64,000 nucleotides of DNA from Roseburia sp. 831b (GCF_001940165.2 NZ_CP135162.1:981501-1045500); one strand, 5' to 3'. Shown: positions 1 through 7,509, numbered from the stretch's first letter. Numbers and translations are program-made. The notes: generated by a model not told the origin, from the sequence alone.

Positions 1-1
1 A

Positions 2-322
2 TCCCTTTGTTATCGGACTGCGTACGAATGGAATCAGAAGGAAATATCCAAAAAAGAATACCTGCTGTCGGTCTGGTGTATGCAGAGTGAGCCGCGATTT
101 AAGCAGGCAACGCAGGCATACTGTATGAGCCAGGAAGAAGAAAATGAGCTGTTAAGGCAGATTGCAATCGTAAAGCAAGAGGATGAAATCCTAAACTTCA
201 AACAGCAGTTAGAAGCACTATTTCAGCTAAAAAAGCAAGGCAGGATGCAGGCGTTTGAACAGGACTATTCGGAAATGATAGCCAAATGGAAAAGTGAGTA
301 CAGAAGAATCTGCAAGAAATAA
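2..322 (+). CDS. Hypothetical protein, 5' end missing
   Basis: The reading frame is open from base 2, so the gene starts outside the window; an internal ATG at 80 is not needed. The visible 106 residues are highly charged and look mostly helical (rich in E, K and Q). I do not recognise a family. It ends 12 bases before the next gene, with a ribosome site (aaaaggggaag) in the gap, so the two are probably one operon. Confidence 0.6.
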   Translation, partial: SLCYRTAYEWNQKEISKKEYLLSVWCMQSEPRFKQATQAYCMSQEEENELLRQIAIVKQEDEILNFKQQLEALFQLKKQGRMQAFEQDYSEMIAKWKSEYRRICKK

Positions 323-334
323 AAGGGGAAGAAC

Positions 335-1501
335 ATGTTATTTTTTAAAAAGAGAAGAAAAAAACAAACAGAAGAAACCTTCGAGGAACTTGAAAGCGAA
401 GGCACCGAAAAGAAAGCAACAGCGAAAAAAAGCATCGAACATATTGCCATTGAAAACTGCGAGCAATTGATAGAACTTTCCGGGGAACTTGAGGATGCCA
501 AAAATGAATACCGCGTGATAACGTCTTATTTAGGAGATGTTGAATTGTTGGAAAATCTCCCACCGGATGAGGCGAAGATGGTTGCAGATATTGCGCAGAA
601 TGTGGTACAGCTTAATAACGCACGGGATGAGTTTTTGCAGACATCCAAGAAGATTTCAGATGCACATTTCATCCAGATGCAGCAGGAGGAGGCAAATATG
701 CCGGCTGCAATCAAAAGATTACAGTCGAATGAACTTTACCAGATGACGGTAAAACGTGATATGACTTACTTAGAAGGCAAAAAACATCAGTGGGCATATC
801 ACAAAGAGGAGATGATCCGCCAGAAGAAAATTATGAAAAATGCGGCATACGCACTTCTTGGTGTCTTTGTGATTGCGGCGATTGTTCTAACTACACTTAC
901 AGTTGGATTTGACGCAGATACAAAGGTTGCGTGGACGATTTTGCTGTTTGCTGCAACTGTCTGCGGTATCTACATTTTTTATAAAATGCAGGATGCTGCT
1001 TTTGAAATCAAACAGTCGGATGTCAACATCAACGGTGCAATTACACTGTTAAATAAAGTGAAAATCAAATATGTCAATATCACAAACGCCGTAGACTATG
1101 CGTGTGAGAAATTTCATGTAAAAAATGCCTACGAATTAAATTACGTGTGGGAACAGTACATGGAAACGGTAAAGGAAAAAGAAAAATATGAAAGAACCAA
1201 TGAGGATTTGGAATATTTCAACGGAAGACTGATTCGTGTACTAGAACAGTACCATCTGTATGATTCTAAAGTATGGGTGGCACAGGCAAATGCCCTGACG
1301 GATAAAAAAGAGATGGTGGAAGTAAAACACGAACTTTTAGTGAGAAGACAAAACGCACGTGACCAGATTGCATTTTACTTAAAAGAAATGAAAAAGGAAC
1401 GCAGGGACGTGAAACGCATGATGAAAAAAATGGGTTCCCATACGGAAAAAGTACAGGAAATCCTAGATGCGATAGATCGTATGAGCGGGTTAGAAAAGTA
1501 G
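335..1501 (+). CDS. Hypothetical membrane protein with coiled-coil flanks
   Basis: This 388-residue protein has a charged N-terminal region, a long helical segment, two hydrophobic membrane segments near residues 169-215 separated by a short loop, then a second long charged helical region. That gives a probable two-pass membrane protein with both coiled-coil parts on the same side. No enzyme motif is visible and I do not recognise the family. It lies immediately upstream of the cotJ spore-coat genes, but a separate sporulation-type promoter before cotJA suggests it need not be co-regulated with them. Confidence 0.65.
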   Translation: MLFFKKRRKKQTEETFEELESEGTEKKATAKKSIEHIAIENCEQLIELSGELEDAKNEYRVITSYLGDVELLENLPPDEAKMVADIAQNVVQLNNARDEFLQTSKKISDAHFIQMQQEEANMPAAIKRLQSNELYQMTVKRDMTYLEGKKHQWAYHKEEMIRQKKIMKNAAYALLGVFVIAAIVLTTLTVGFDADTKVAWTILLFAATVCGIYIFYKMQDAAFEIKQSDVNINGAITLLNKVKIKYVNITNAVDYACEKFHVKNAYELNYVWEQYMETVKEKEKYERTNEDLEYFNGRLIRVLEQYHLYDSKVWVAQANALTDKKEMVEVKHELLVRRQNARDQIAFYLKEMKKERRDVKRMMKKMGSHTEKVQEILDAIDRMSGLEK

Positions 1502-1514
1502 TGTCTTAAGATGC

Positions 1515-1541
1515 ACCTTTTTTGAAATGTTTCATACGTTA
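1515..1541 (+). promoter_or_regulatory. Sigma-K/sigma-E-type promoter before cotJA
   Basis: An AC at 1515-1516 is followed by 16 bases and then CATACGTTA at 1533-1541. This fits the known sigma-K pattern (AC, 16-17 bases, CATA-N3-TA), and the -10 also resembles the sigma-E -10 (CATACAnT). It lies about 30 bases before cotJA, as expected for mother-cell expression of coat genes. Assignment is by eye. Confidence 0.55.
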
Positions 1542-1572
1542 TGGTGTAGGAACATCAAGGGAGGGAAAGAGC

Positions 1573-1800
1573 ATGAGAAATTGCATGATGCAGGATTCCA
1601 TGGAAACGTCTTGCCGAGAAAATAGCAGGGAAAACGTTTCCGGTAAATCCGTTGCGATGGCATACGTTCCGTGGCAATATTTTCAGAATGTATATGAACC
1701 GGAAAAAGCGCTAGAGGTTGGAACAATTTTTCCAGAGTTAGATAAACCGTTTCTTGGAACAGACCAGGTATTTCGTTCAAGAAGGGGGATGATGCATTGA
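1573..1800 (+). CDS. cotJA: Spore coat associated protein CotJA
   Basis: This 75-residue protein has the CotJA signature: VAMAYVPWQYFQNVYEPEKA near the middle, followed by GTIFPELDKPFLG. CotJA is a small coat protein made in the mother cell together with CotJB and CotJC. The ATG at 1573 is chosen because a strong site (gggagggaaag) sits just before it; an upstream in-frame start at 1522 overlaps the promoter. The stop overlaps the cotJB start (TGATG). This is the first gene of a cotJABC operon whose last gene is cut by the prophage. Confidence 0.9.
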   Translation: MRNCMMQDSMETSCRENSRENVSGKSVAMAYVPWQYFQNVYEPEKALEVGTIFPELDKPFLGTDQVFRSRRGMMH

Positions 1801-2072
1801 TGAATTACAATTGTCAGACACTCAATCAGGGACAGCTGCTGCATTATATCAATGTGGTAAGCTTCGCTGCGTTAGACGCTGCACTTTATCTGGATACGCA
1901 TCCAAAGGATGAGGCTGCGCTTTCGTATTTTAACCAGTATGAGGATTTAAGACGCACTGCACTGAAAACTTATGCAGAACATTTTGGACCACTTACCTTA
2001 GATACAACAAATCCGGACTGTAACTGGAGCTGGGGAGAACAGCCATTGCCATGGGAAGGAGGTTGTATGTAA
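1800..2072 (+). CDS. cotJB: Spore coat protein CotJB
   Basis: This 90-residue protein matches CotJB: LLHYINVVSFAALDAALYLD near the start, then HPKDEAALSYFNQYEDLR, and a Trp/Gly/Pro-rich end (WSWGEQPLPWEGGCM). It is a small spore coat component that works with CotJA and CotJC. The start overlaps the cotJA stop and its own stop overlaps the cotJC start (TAATG), so the three are translationally coupled. Nothing in it is damaged. Confidence 0.9.
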   Translation: MNYNCQTLNQGQLLHYINVVSFAALDAALYLDTHPKDEAALSYFNQYEDLRRTALKTYAEHFGPLTLDTTNPDCNWSWGEQPLPWEGGCM

Positions 2073-2185
2073 TGTGGAATTATGAGAAGCGTTTACAGTA
2101 TCCAATTAATATTACGAGACCGAATGCGAAGATTGCACAGATTGTGATTAGTCAATATGGCGGTCTGTATTGCAATAACAGATAA
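2072..2185 (+). pseudogene. cotJC: 5' fragment of cotJC, interrupted by the prophage
   Basis: Translation gives MWNYEKRLQYPINI and on to VISQYGG, the N-terminal 31 residues of CotJC, a manganese-catalase-family coat protein. After codon 31 the frame enters phage DNA and stops six codons later (LYCNNR-stop). The rest of the gene (from PDGEMGASMRYL) is at 37939-38460. Joining codon 31 to base 37939 gives an uninterrupted 204-residue CotJC. The fragment alone lacks the four-helix metal-binding region. I call it a split gene, probably reversible, rather than a dead one. Confidence 0.92.
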
Positions 2186-2187
2186 TA
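2159..2187 (+). other. attL
   Basis: Bases 2159-2165 (GGCGGTC) match the right junction (GGTGGTC at 37933-37939) except for one base. To the left is cotJC; to the right begins the phage half-site ATTGCAATAACAGATAATA (2169-2187). This is nearly the reverse complement of the half-site at 37912-37930. The integrase stop codon is 10 bases further on. Confidence 0.85.
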
Positions 2188-2196
2188 TAAAAATTC

Positions 2197-3699
2197 CTAC
2201 AACACTAGCTTTAAATGAAAATCAAGGCTGGTGTTTTTTCTGTCAAAGACAATGCATTCAACAACGCTTCTAATAGCGTTCGCCTTTTCCTCATTCTCTG
2301 CCTTTTCATCCTTCAATACATTTAATGCATCAGTTATGTTTTTAAACATCATTTGGTCGAGTTCGCTAGTGTCATATTTCTTTTTGACATTCAATTTATC
2401 AAGTTCTTGCTGTAATTTTTTACGCTCATTTTCGATTCTTTTTTTATTTTCCTTATATTCTTCCAGGGAATCAATTTCGTTAATGTAGGCGTCTTTTGCC
2501 CGTTTTTCCTTTGTATCTAGTTTTTTTAATTTTCGCTCAATATCAATAGTTTTCGAGTCGGATAAATCAACGTGATTTATTATCTCATATTGAAGTTTAT
2601 CTTGGTGAAGCAGATTGTCAAGGCCTTCAATTACGAATTTTTCAATAAGATTTACCCTGATATAATGAGATTCGTCGCACTGTCCTTTTGCATAGCTCCA
2701 GCAGTTATAACCAGGCACTCCATTTCGATTTTGAAACGCAAGTGACTTTCCACACCTTGAGCACCTCATGATACTCATTAGCCAATGATTTGCGTAGGCT
2801 GAATCACGTTTTGATTTTCTGCCAGTATTTGCGTTTCGAAGCCGTGTTGCTTCAACTTTTGCTGCCATTTTTTTATAATCATCATATGACCATAGTGGTT
2901 CCCAATTTCCATCGGAGTAAATGACTTCGGAAGGGTCTTTTAAACGTCTGCCCCTTTCTGAAAGATTCCATCTGTTCTTTCCAGCATAAAATGGATTTAC
3001 TAAAATATATATAACTCCGCGCGCATCAAATAAATTTCCACGCTTCGTTTTATAACCGCAGGCATTTAAATACTGTGCAATGGACCTAGGAGATTTATTA
3101 TCCTCAAGGAACATCTTTCGACATGTGAGAGGAATGATTGCGGTCTCCGTGTCGATAACAGGTGGCTGCTTTGAACCTACTGATTTATATCCCACAGGAG
3201 CAGGGGCTTGGTAATTTCCACGTAAAGCATTTTCGGACATTCCTCTCATGACTTCGCCGGAAAGACGAATAGAGTAGTACTCATCCATCCACTCAATGAT
3301 TCTTTCGATGAGCGAACCAAAAGGACCGTCGACAAGTGGCTCTGAAATTGAAATTACATCGACATTATTCTTTTTCAATAGAGATTTATAAACGATTGAC
3401 TCCTCTTGATTTCTTGCAAAACGTGAAAACTTCCACACAAGGATTACATCGACCGGATGATCCTTGGATTTTGCAAGACCAATCATCTTCTGAAACTCCG
3501 GTCTTTTATCCGCATGTCGACCGGAGATACCATTTTCGATAAATATATATTGCATTGGCACGTCAATGTTGTTTGCCTTAGCATAATCAATCAGTAAACG
3601 CTTTTGCGCATCAGGAGAGAGTTCCTCCTGTTTATCAGTCGAGACACGAATATAAATTGCGCCAATTTTAGAATTTAATATTAAAGATTCTTTTCCCAT
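2197..3699 (-). CDS. Large serine recombinase (prophage integrase)
   Basis: This 500-residue protein has an N-terminal resolvase domain with catalytic Ser20 (YIRVSTDKQ) and the helix ENGISGRHADKRPEFQKM. A recombinase domain follows (APVGYKSVG to about residue 290), then a zinc ribbon (CSRCGKSL with CWSYAKGQC) and a charged coiled coil near residues 380-450. This is the usual layout of phage large serine integrases, which cut attP/attB and need a directionality factor for excision. Its stop lies 10 bases from attL. It follows hicB by 19 bases with no terminator, so it is probably transcribed from the hicAB promoter. Confidence 0.95.
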   Translation of the reverse strand: MGKESLILNSKIGAIYIRVSTDKQEELSPDAQKRLLIDYAKANNIDVPMQYIFIENGISGRHADKRPEFQKMIGLAKSKDHPVDVILVWKFSRFARNQEESIVYKSLLKKNNVDVISISEPLVDGPFGSLIERIIEWMDEYYSIRLSGEVMRGMSENALRGNYQAPAPVGYKSVGSKQPPVIDTETAIIPLTCRKMFLEDNKSPRSIAQYLNACGYKTKRGNLFDARGVIYILVNPFYAGKNRWNLSERGRRLKDPSEVIYSDGNWEPLWSYDDYKKMAAKVEATRLRNANTGRKSKRDSAYANHWLMSIMRCSRCGKSLAFQNRNGVPGYNCWSYAKGQCDESHYIRVNLIEKFVIEGLDNLLHQDKLQYEIINHVDLSDSKTIDIERKLKKLDTKEKRAKDAYINEIDSLEEYKENKKRIENERKKLQQELDKLNVKKKYDTSELDQMMFKNITDALNVLKDEKAENEEKANAIRSVVECIVFDRKNTSLDFHLKLVL

Positions 3700-3718
3700 A
3701 CTATCCCTCTATTATCAA

Positions 3719-4117
3719 TTATTTTGCATTGATTTTCTGAATTAAGGCTTCTTGGAGCACTTGTGAGAAGTTTAATCCAAGAGCAATGGCTTCCTCATTC
3801 AGCCATTCCGGAATACTAAGAGTTTTTTTCACAGCTTTAGAGTTTGTACGTTTTTTATACGCGAGCATATCAAACTCAATAACAACACAATATTCGTTTT
3901 CATTTAAAGTAATCTGGCTTAATTCAGATGCAGTCGGAATTTCTTGTTTTTCCTGTTCACGGCTGGTGAGAGCGAGACCCAAAGCATCGACAGCCATTTT
4001 ATAAGCTTCCTGCATATCGTCTCCCTGTGTCATACATTCAGGCAAATCCGGAAAAGTAATCCAAAAACCTCCTTCTTCTGCTACATGGAAAATTGCCGGG
4101 TAAAATAATTTATTCAT
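3719..4117 (-). CDS. hicB: HicB-family antitoxin (copy 1)
   Basis: This 132-residue protein begins with the degenerate RNase-H-like HicB fold (FYPAIFHVAEEGGFWITFPDLPEC, then TQGDDMQEA) and ends with a ribbon-helix-helix-like DNA-binding part (LSIPEWLNEEAIALGLNFSQVLQEAL). HicB neutralises the HicA mRNA interferase and represses the operon. It lies 28 bases after hicA and 19 bases before the integrase. It resembles the second HicB at 5613-6020 in layout but differs clearly in sequence. Confidence 0.9.
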   Translation of the reverse strand: MNKLFYPAIFHVAEEGGFWITFPDLPECMTQGDDMQEAYKMAVDALGLALTSREQEKQEIPTASELSQITLNENEYCVVIEFDMLAYKKRTNSKAVKKTLSIPEWLNEEAIALGLNFSQVLQEALIQKINAK

Positions 4118-4145
4118 AGAAAACCTCCTATTTTTAGGGGCTGGG

Positions 4146-4334
4146 TTATTTCAACCCAGCCTGTTTCAATATTGCCTGCTCCATACCTTTTTTCAGGTCT
4201 TTGCAGTGATAAGGAACGATTACAGTATTCCCAGTCTGTGAATTAAACATTTTTACATGTGAACCATTCTGACTGATGACTTTGAAACCGTTTTTCTTGA
4301 GATGTGCAATCATCTCTTTTGACGTCATTGGCAT
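4146..4334 (-). CDS. hicA: HicA-family mRNA interferase toxin (copy 1)
   Basis: This 62-residue toxin has the double-stranded-RNA-binding-like HicA fold, with the catalytic histidine in GSHVKM (His26) and the typical ending GMEQAILKQAGL. HicA cleaves mRNA when HicB is lost. The toxin gene comes first, as usual for this family. The start follows the site aaggagc. Transcription comes from a consensus promoter that contains a palindromic operator. Confidence 0.9.
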   Translation of the reverse strand: MPMTSKEMIAHLKKNGFKVISQNGSHVKMFNSQTGNTVIVPYHCKDLKKGMEQAILKQAGLK

Positions 4335-4364
4335 CTTTTGTAGCTCCTTTCCTTATCTGACTTC

Positions 4365-4393
4365 ATTATAATACGTAAGTATACGTATGTCAA
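4365..4393 (-). promoter_or_regulatory. Promoter and HicB operator of hicA-hicB-int
   Basis: On the minus strand TTGACA (4388-4393) is followed by a 17-base spacer and TATAAT (4365-4370), a perfect sigma-A promoter. The spacer holds the palindrome ATACGTA-TACT-TACGTAT, a likely HicB site, so HicB binding would block RNA polymerase. Confidence 0.8.
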
Positions 4394-4419
4394 TGGAAAA
4401 TATGTATAATTACGTATAA

Positions 4420-4460
4420 ATATATAAAAAGAGTCCTGGAATTTTATCCAAGACTCTTTT
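4420..4460 (-). terminator. Terminator of the lipoprotein gene
   Basis: AAAAGAGTC (4427-4435) pairs with GACTCTTTT (4452-4460), with an inner CTGG/CCAA part. Read on the minus strand it is followed by a T-rich run. Confidence 0.7.
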
Positions 4461-4470
4461 CGTATCGTAA

Positions 4471-4914
4471 TTATTTCATTTTTTCAACTTCACCCGTGGA
4501 AACCGTAATTTGATATTCGTCGAGTTCAGTTCCAGTAAACAAATTTTTTGCATCCTTTTCTTCATTTGTTACATAGTCATAAACAGTGACGTATAACAAA
4601 TCATCTGATATAGCATTTATACGTGTGGTCGTATTAAATTTTTTGTTAATAATGGCATGAATTTCAGCATTATCGGAAAAAAGTGTTTGATAATATTCAA
4701 CCGCATATTCTGTCACATCACAAGCGGTATCGGTCGTGGCTAAACGCCAGTTCCCGGTCACATCATTAGGAACTTCGTCGTTAAATACGAATGTACTGTC
4801 GGCAATCTTATAAGTGCCGTTTTTAATTTCTCCGGTTTCATCACTAGAGTTTGAACCGCATCCGGATAGTGCAATGGTCAAAATGGTAACAAATAATAAC
4901 AAAATCTTTTTCAT
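4471..4914 (-). CDS. Predicted phage-encoded lipoprotein
   Basis: This 147-residue protein has a signal peptide with lipobox LSGC (Cys19), so it should be processed by signal peptidase II and anchored on the outer face of the membrane. The mature part is acidic, with no recognised domain. It is a single gene between two regulatory modules with its own terminator, the arrangement of a lysogenic-conversion (moron) gene. Possible roles are superinfection exclusion or surface change, but nothing in the sequence decides this. Confidence 0.7.
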   Translation of the reverse strand: MKKILLLFVTILTIALSGCGSNSSDETGEIKNGTYKIADSTFVFNDEVPNDVTGNWRLATTDTACDVTEYAVEYYQTLFSDNAEIHAIINKKFNTTTRINAISDDLLYVTVYDYVTNEEKDAKNLFTGTELDEYQITVSTGEVEKMK

Positions 4915-5112
4915 AACGTCATTTCCTTTCGTAAAAAAATTTTTTATGTGTTTAAATAAAAATTATAACATATAAATTTTTTTAAAACCATATCGTTTGA
5001 CGTAAGTTGGTGAAAAAAGTGTTTGCCATTCTGAACAATTTTTATGAGATAATATGCACATGGAAAAATTTACCAGTAAAAAAATCCATAACACCATTGT
5101 ATAATTTGATTT

Positions 5113-5304
5113 ATGAATAACAGGCTGCAAGAAATTAGATGGAAAAAGGGATGGTCATTAGAACGGCTGGCGAGAGAGAGCAGTGTGAGTAAGACGACAA
5201 TCTGCACGATTGAGAATAAGACAAATTTAAATCCTTCGGTTGAAGTCGCATTTAAACTTGCAGATGCGCTGGAAGTAGATGTGAGGGAACTGTTTTACTG
5301 GTGA
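5113..5304 (+). CDS. Cro/CI-type HTH regulator
   Basis: This 63-residue protein is a single HTH_3 domain: LQEIRWKKGWSLERLARESSVSKTTICTIENKTNLNPSVEVAFKLADALEV. It is the short Cro-like form without a dimerisation or cleavage domain. It reads rightward, opposite to the flanking lipoprotein and hicAB genes. It may control either of them; its target is not visible. Confidence 0.85.
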   Translation: MNNRLQEIRWKKGWSLERLARESSVSKTTICTIENKTNLNPSVEVAFKLADALEVDVRELFYW

Positions 5305-5334
5305 GGATTCCAACACAAAAGAAGGGGGAGCACC

Positions 5335-5433
5335 ATGTGGAGAAAACAAAAGATAATTGAGATGGTCGAGGGGCTGAATCTCGAACAGTTGAAAATACTG
5401 TATCTGTGTTTGATGAAATTGAAGAAGGAGTAA
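5335..5433 (+). CDS. Small hypothetical protein (32 aa)
   Basis: A good ribosome site (gaagggggag) precedes an ATG that opens a 32-residue frame, MWRKQKIIEMVEGLNLEQLK, ending in a Lys-rich helix. It lies 30 bases after the HTH gene and just before a terminator, so the two form a short operon. Similar tiny proteins are common after phage HTH genes. Function unknown. Confidence 0.6.
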   Translation: MWRKQKIIEMVEGLNLEQLKILYLCLMKLKKE

Positions 5434-5434
5434 C

Positions 5435-5476
5435 AAAAAGAGAACCGGGGATGAATCCTGGTTCTCTTTTTGAGTT
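5435..5476. terminator. Bidirectional terminator
   Basis: AAAAAGAGAACC (5435-5446) pairs perfectly with GGTTCTCTTTTT (5460-5471), giving T runs on both strands. It closes the HTH operon. Confidence 0.85.
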
Positions 5477-5479
5477 AAT

Positions 5480-5526
5480 GCGCTTTTTTATGTGCGAGCA
5501 TATCGAACTCAACAATAACACAATAT
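5480..5526 (-). pseudogene. hicB remnant
   Basis: The minus strand reads YCVIVEFDMLAHKKA, almost the same as YCVVIEFDMLAYKKR in HicB copy 1. No start or remaining domains are present. This is a leftover of a third hicB-like gene beside the second hicAB locus. Confidence 0.65.
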
Positions 5527-5612
5527 TTTTAATATCTCCTTTCATTTAGCAAGGGCGGGGGCTACAGGAATATAACCGCTACGACCTAGCCTTAATGAGC
5601 TGCACCAGTGCG

Positions 5613-6020
5613 CTAATTTCTTACTTTCTGCGTCATGGAAAGCAGAGCATCTTGAAGAATCTTTGAAAAATTCAGATGATTCTTTTCTCCATAAGCATTC
5701 AGCCAGGCGGGAATTGTAATGTTCTTTCGGACAGCCTTAGAGCCGTACTTTTCTGCATAACTTTCCATATCAAGAACAAGAAGATTTACAAAGGAATCTG
5801 CTGTGTCCGGTGTAATGTCTTTATATTCGGATGCCGCCGGAATATCATTACCATCTTCTAATTCGCCAAGAATCCATCCGCTGGCAGCATCGACACCCAT
5901 ATCAATGGCATCCGCTAAAGAGTCGCCCTCAGAGACACATCCAGGGAGATCCGGAACAACAACCGTGTAACCTTCTTTTTCTTTACATGGAGTAAAGATT
6001 GCTGGATAAACTAATTTCAT
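5613..6020 (-). CDS. hicB: HicB-family antitoxin (copy 2)
   Basis: This 135-residue protein has the HicB N-terminal fold (LVYPAIFTPCKEKEGYTVVVPDLPGCVSEGDSLADA) and a C-terminal DNA-binding helix pair (NITIPAWLNAYGEKNHLNFSKILQDAL). It should bind HicA copy 2 and repress their shared promoter. It lies 36 bases after hicA copy 2. Sequence differences from copy 1 suggest the two pairs do not cross-neutralise, though this is inference. Confidence 0.9.
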   Translation of the reverse strand: MKLVYPAIFTPCKEKEGYTVVVPDLPGCVSEGDSLADAIDMGVDAASGWILGELEDGNDIPAASEYKDITPDTADSFVNLLVLDMESYAEKYGSKAVRKNITIPAWLNAYGEKNHLNFSKILQDALLSMTQKVRN

Positions 6021-6056
6021 ATCAACACCTCTTTCTTTATTTGAAATCCAGGAGGG

Positions 6057-6239
6057 CTATTTCAGCCCTGCCTGTTTTAATATGGATTCTGCGGTACCTT
6101 TGTCGAGGTCGCCGGAGTGGAAAGGAATTGTGACCTTTCCGGGTTTGGTGGGGTGCTTGTATTGCCGGTGAGAACCAACTTGTTTTACAAAGTACCAACC
6201 ATCTTTTAAAAGTATTTTTTCTGTTTCTCTGGCTCGCAT
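6057..6239 (-). CDS. hicA: HicA-family mRNA interferase toxin (copy 2)
   Basis: This 60-residue toxin has catalytic His24 in VGSHRQYKHP and the family ending GTAESILKQAGLK. It is expected to cleave mRNA or tmRNA when free. The start follows aaggaggt. Gene order and operator layout copy those of the first pair, so this prophage holds two complete HicAB modules. Confidence 0.9.
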   Translation of the reverse strand: MRARETEKILLKDGWYFVKQVGSHRQYKHPTKPGKVTIPFHSGDLDKGTAESILKQAGLK

Positions 6240-6262
6240 CTCGTGTACCTCCTTACAATTAT

Positions 6263-6291
6263 ATTATACACACTATGCGTATAAATGTCAA
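6263..6291 (-). promoter_or_regulatory. Promoter of hicA-hicB copy 2
   Basis: On the minus strand TTGACA (6286-6291), 17-base spacer, TATAAT (6263-6268). ATGCGTAT and ATGCGCAT elements in and beside the spacer (around 6275 and 6307) are likely HicB half-sites. Confidence 0.75.
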
Positions 6292-6324
6292 TGTAAAATA
6301 CACATAATGCGCATAAAAATATTA

Positions 6325-6365
6325 CAAAAAAAGAACCGGGAATTAATCCTGGTTCCTTTTTTTTG
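6325..6365. terminator. Bidirectional terminator between repressor and hicAB copy 2
   Basis: An A run and GAACCGGG pair with CCTGGTTC and a long T run. It overlaps the 3' end of the repressor gene (minus strand). Confidence 0.75.
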
Positions 6366-6729
6366 TCCTTTTCTCGATGATGCTGTTACAGATGCCCTCA
6401 AGTACCTTCCAGTCGTTTAAATCCAGTTCCGAAAATGCTTCAATGAACTGCTTCCGGAAAGAATCATCTTCGTCCTTTAAAATGTCAGTTAAAAACACAG
6501 CGATTTTCTCCGACCGGGACAGCTCTTTAAACATCTCACCTTCGCCGGTGCGCAGCCATTCCTCGCGGACGTCAAACTCACGGCAGATGTCTTTAAACAT
6601 GCGCTCGGTCAGATTTCTATTTCCGTTTTCAATATTGGATATTGAGGATTTACTGACACCGATAATCTCGCCGAACCGCTCCATTGTTAAGTCGAGGGTT
6701 TTTCTCAATTCTTTAATTCTCTCGCCCAT
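6343..6729 (-). CDS. CI-like phage repressor (HTH_3)
   Basis: This 128-residue protein has an N-terminal HTH (IKELRKTLDLTMERFGEIIGVSKSSISNIENGNRNLTERMF) followed by the REEWLRTGEGEMF motif typical of phage repressors. The helical C-terminal half is probably for dimerisation. No LexA-type protease residues are seen, so induction would not be by self-cleavage. It is divergent from the early genes, with shared operators between them, which fits the lysogeny switch. Confidence 0.88.
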   Translation of the reverse strand: MGERIKELRKTLDLTMERFGEIIGVSKSSISNIENGNRNLTERMFKDICREFDVREEWLRTGEGEMFKELSRSEKIAVFLTDILKDEDDSFRKQFIEAFSELDLNDWKVLEGICNSIIEKRTKKRNQD

Positions 6730-6785
6730 GAAATGCCTCCTTCCAGTTTAAAGTAGCACGTTTATTTTGAATCGTCAATAAAAAA

Positions 6786-6855
6786 GTATTCAAACGAAAC
6801 AAAAAAGTGTTGACAAAGTTTTCAAAGAGAATTAGAATGTATTCAAACGAAACAA
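6786..6855 (+). promoter_or_regulatory. Early promoter and repressor operators
   Basis: A rightward promoter TTGACA (6810-6815), 17 bases, TAGAAT (6833-6838) lies between two identical 17-base repeats, GTATTCAAACGAAACAA, at 6786-6802 and 6839-6855. The repeats, 53 bases apart, are likely repressor operators covering the early promoter. Confidence 0.8.
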
Positions 6856-6885
6856 TCAACGGCAACACACGAGGAGGTGAGAAGG

Positions 6886-7056
6886 ATGTCAGATGAAACG
6901 AATTTAAAAGAGAAAGAAGCAAGCAGTACCAGTGTAACTATTAAAGTAAATGGGTACAAAAAGGCAATAAAAAAAGTTAGGAAGATAAGAAAAGAATTAA
7001 AACAGCTCAACAAAGTCATGAAAGAAAATGTTGAGCTGAAGAGAAAATTATTCTGA
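6886..7056 (+). CDS. Small basic early protein (56 aa)
   Basis: This is the first gene after the early promoter, with a strong site (gaggaggtgagaagg). The protein has an acidic start, then VTIKVNGYKKAIKKVRKIRKELK and a leucine-heptad helix (LKQLNKVMKENVELKRKL), so probably a short coiled coil. In the position of cro, but no HTH is visible. Function unknown. Confidence 0.65.
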   Translation: MSDETNLKEKEASSTSVTIKVNGYKKAIKKVRKIRKELKQLNKVMKENVELKRKLF

Positions 7057-7218
7057 TTCGATTTCAATGTCAATATTGCAATGTGGGCATTTAATTACTT
7101 TTCCCATATCACTTAGCGATATTTCCAAAGGGGAATTACATTCAGGACAATCAATATTAAATGTATTTAATTCGTCCAGAAAATCATCGAGGTCAGAAAA
7201 ATCAATATCAAGTTGCAT
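7048..7218 (-). CDS. Small zinc-ribbon protein (56 aa)
   Basis: A site (aaaggag) precedes an ATG at 7218. The protein has an acidic N-terminus (LDIDFSDLDDFLDELN) and a two-CxxC zinc ribbon (CPECNSPLEISLSD, then CPHCN). It converges on the previous gene, with a 9-base overlap at the ends. A longer frame extends upstream but lacks a start signal. It sits backwards in the early operon; role unknown. Confidence 0.65.
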   Translation of the reverse strand: MQLDIDFSDLDDFLDELNTFNIDCPECNSPLEISLSDMGKVIKCPHCNIDIEIESE

Positions 7219-7323
7219 AAAAATCTCCTTTCTCCAATTACTCGGCTTTGGCAGAAGCCTGTAAGAAAAGAATAACATTGGAGAATTTGGAAAACAAGAA
7301 AAATGATGTGGAGGTGAGAGAAC

Positions 7324-7479
7324 ATGAGAAGAGAAGATGAGGAGCAGAGAGTGATGGAGAACATCGCAATGGCGATTCCGCTGATGAGCGACTTTGAGAA
7401 AGGTTACATTTTGGGAATGGTTGAAGCCAAACGCAGGGAGAAGGAGCAGGAGAAGAAAAAAAGGTGCCAGCCGGCATAG
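7324..7479 (+). CDS. Small early phage protein (51 aa)
   Basis: A site (gtggaggtgagagaac) precedes this 51-residue frame: MRREDEEQRVMENIAMAIPL, then a helix ending in a basic, Lys/Glu-rich tail. The layout resembles many small early proteins of clostridial phages. No function can be assigned. Confidence 0.6.
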   Translation: MRREDEEQRVMENIAMAIPLMSDFEKGYILGMVEAKRREKEQEKKKRCQPA

Positions 7480-7509
7480 TGCCCGGCTGACACACGAGGA
7501 GGTAAAAAA

